This document shows positions 5,950-6,570 of a DNA stretch of 6,570 nucleotides, in pieces. Source of the DNA: an uncultured Mycoplasmatota bacterium (lineage in GTDB: Bacteria; Bacillota_I; Bacilli_A; RF39; UBA660). Where the stretch lies: NCBI GenBank assembly GCA_947384645.1, contig CANDHX010000077.1, positions 1-6,570 of the forward strand. The letters run 5' to 3'. Each line of letters opens with the position of its first letter. Within the stretch, counting starts at the first letter, position 1. The position numbers and the translations under genes were made by a program. A model generated the notes under the pieces. It worked only from the letters and a program-made list of their open reading frames with translations, did no database searches and had not been told where the DNA came from.

Positions 5950-6570
5950 ATGAAAAAGAAAATTGCAATTAACGGATTTGGTAGAATTGGAAGATTGGCA
6001 TATAAAGAATTGTTGAATAGTAAAGATTTGGAAGTAGTCGCAATAAATGACTTATCGACTCCAGAGGATTTAGCCTATCTTTTGAAATACGATACGATAC
6101 ACGGAAAAATAGATAGAGAAATAAAAGTAGAAGTCGATGAAATCATATGTGGGAATGCACATACTAAAATTTTTGCTATCAAAGATGCCAAAGAATTACC
6201 GTGGAAAGAACTCGGAGTAGATATAGTTTTAGAATGCACAGGAGTATACACAAAACTAGAAGATGCGAAAAGCCACATAGAAGCTGGTGCCAAACATGTA
6301 CTGATAAGTGCCCCTGGAAAAGGAGATATGAAGACGATAGTCTTTGGAGTTAACGAAAATATATTAAACGGAAGCGAAGAAATCGTAAGTGCGGCAAGTT
6401 GTACTACCAACTGTTTAGCGCCTGTTCTAAAAGCAATAGATAGTGAATTCGGTATTGAAGCGGGCTTTATGACGACTATTCATGCTTATACGAACGACCA
6501 AGTCAATCTCGACGTTCAACACAAGAAAGGTTACATGACTAGACGTGGAAGAGCGTGTGCCCTAAACATA
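5950..6570 (+). CDS. gap: Glyceraldehyde-3-phosphate dehydrogenase, phosphorylating (3' partial)
   Basis: The first 207 residues of a class I GAPDH of about 335 residues; the right edge cuts it in the catalytic domain. The enzyme converts glyceraldehyde 3-phosphate, NAD+ and phosphate to 1,3-bisphosphoglycerate in cytoplasmic glycolysis, reversibly. Visible: the Rossmann motif INGFGRIGR (7-15); Asp34 at the end of the second strand (VAINDL), which favours NAD over NADP; the catalytic Cys151 in SAASCTTNCLAP; the base His178 in TTIHAYTNDQ; and the S-loop (about 181-207). By eye-alignment with the Geobacillus stearothermophilus enzyme (offset +2), Leu187-Pro188 of the coenzyme pocket become Val189-Gln190, and the S-loop is about three residues longer (HKKGYMTRRGRA). 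Asp34 suggests an NAD-type glycolytic enzyme rather than GapB. It is probably transcribed with the nucleoside kinase, and further glycolytic genes (pgk, tpi) may lie beyond the edge. Confidence 0.95.
   Translation, partial: MKKKIAINGFGRIGRLAYKELLNSKDLEVVAINDLSTPEDLAYLLKYDTIHGKIDREIKVEVDEIICGNAHTKIFAIKDAKELPWKELGVDIVLECTGVYTKLEDAKSHIEAGAKHVLISAPGKGDMKTIVFGVNENILNGSEEIVSAASCTTNCLAPVLKAIDSEFGIEAGFMTTIHAYTNDQVNLDVQHKKGYMTRRGRACALNI

Noticed and set aside
6075..6410. Minus-strand open frame of 111 codons inside gap
   Set aside because: Antisense to highly conserved GAPDH codons, including the catalytic region, with no independent support.

Overview
This window looks like an ordinary chromosomal segment of an AT-rich Gram-positive bacterium (low-GC Firmicutes/Bacillota). 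The evidence is the yvcK-whiA pair, purine-rich Shine-Dalgarno sites, the LytTR regulator and the AT-rich codon choice. An anaerobic coccus of the Peptoniphilus/Anaerococcus type is my best guess, but that is an impression and not a placement. All genes lie on the + strand, no stretch longer than about 170 bases lacks a gene, and I see no RNA gene, mobile element, CRISPR array or phage remnant.

Layout. (1) Bases 1-1305 hold the 3' part of a multi-pass membrane permease resembling the YfcC/ion-transporter group, closed by a hairpin terminator. (2) From about 1383 an extended -10 promoter drives a two-gene unit, yvcK (1419-2369) and whiA (2373-3272). It ends at a terminator whose stem is built partly from the last whiA codons. 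(3) Bases 3448-4209 encode a stand-alone LytTR-type response regulator with no kinase gene beside it. Its receiver domain appears to lack the phospho-acceptor aspartate and the conserved lysine. (4) From about 4248 a second promoter precedes a TGS/SAD-fused uridine-kinase-like protein (4280-5932). After 17 bases comes the start of glyceraldehyde-3-phosphate dehydrogenase (gap, 5950 to beyond the window), probably in the same transcript.

How the genes may fit together. YvcK (UDP-sugar-binding carbon and cell-envelope factor), WhiA (a DNA-binding protein linked to division and chromosome segregation), the nucleoside kinase homologue and GAPDH all touch central carbon, nucleotide and cell-cycle control. 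The segment therefore reads as a housekeeping cluster with one local regulator inside it. I found no clearly new system. The points most worth a second look are the degenerate receiver of the LytTR protein, the several altered glycine-rich motifs in YvcK, and the unusual coenzyme-pocket residues in GAPDH.
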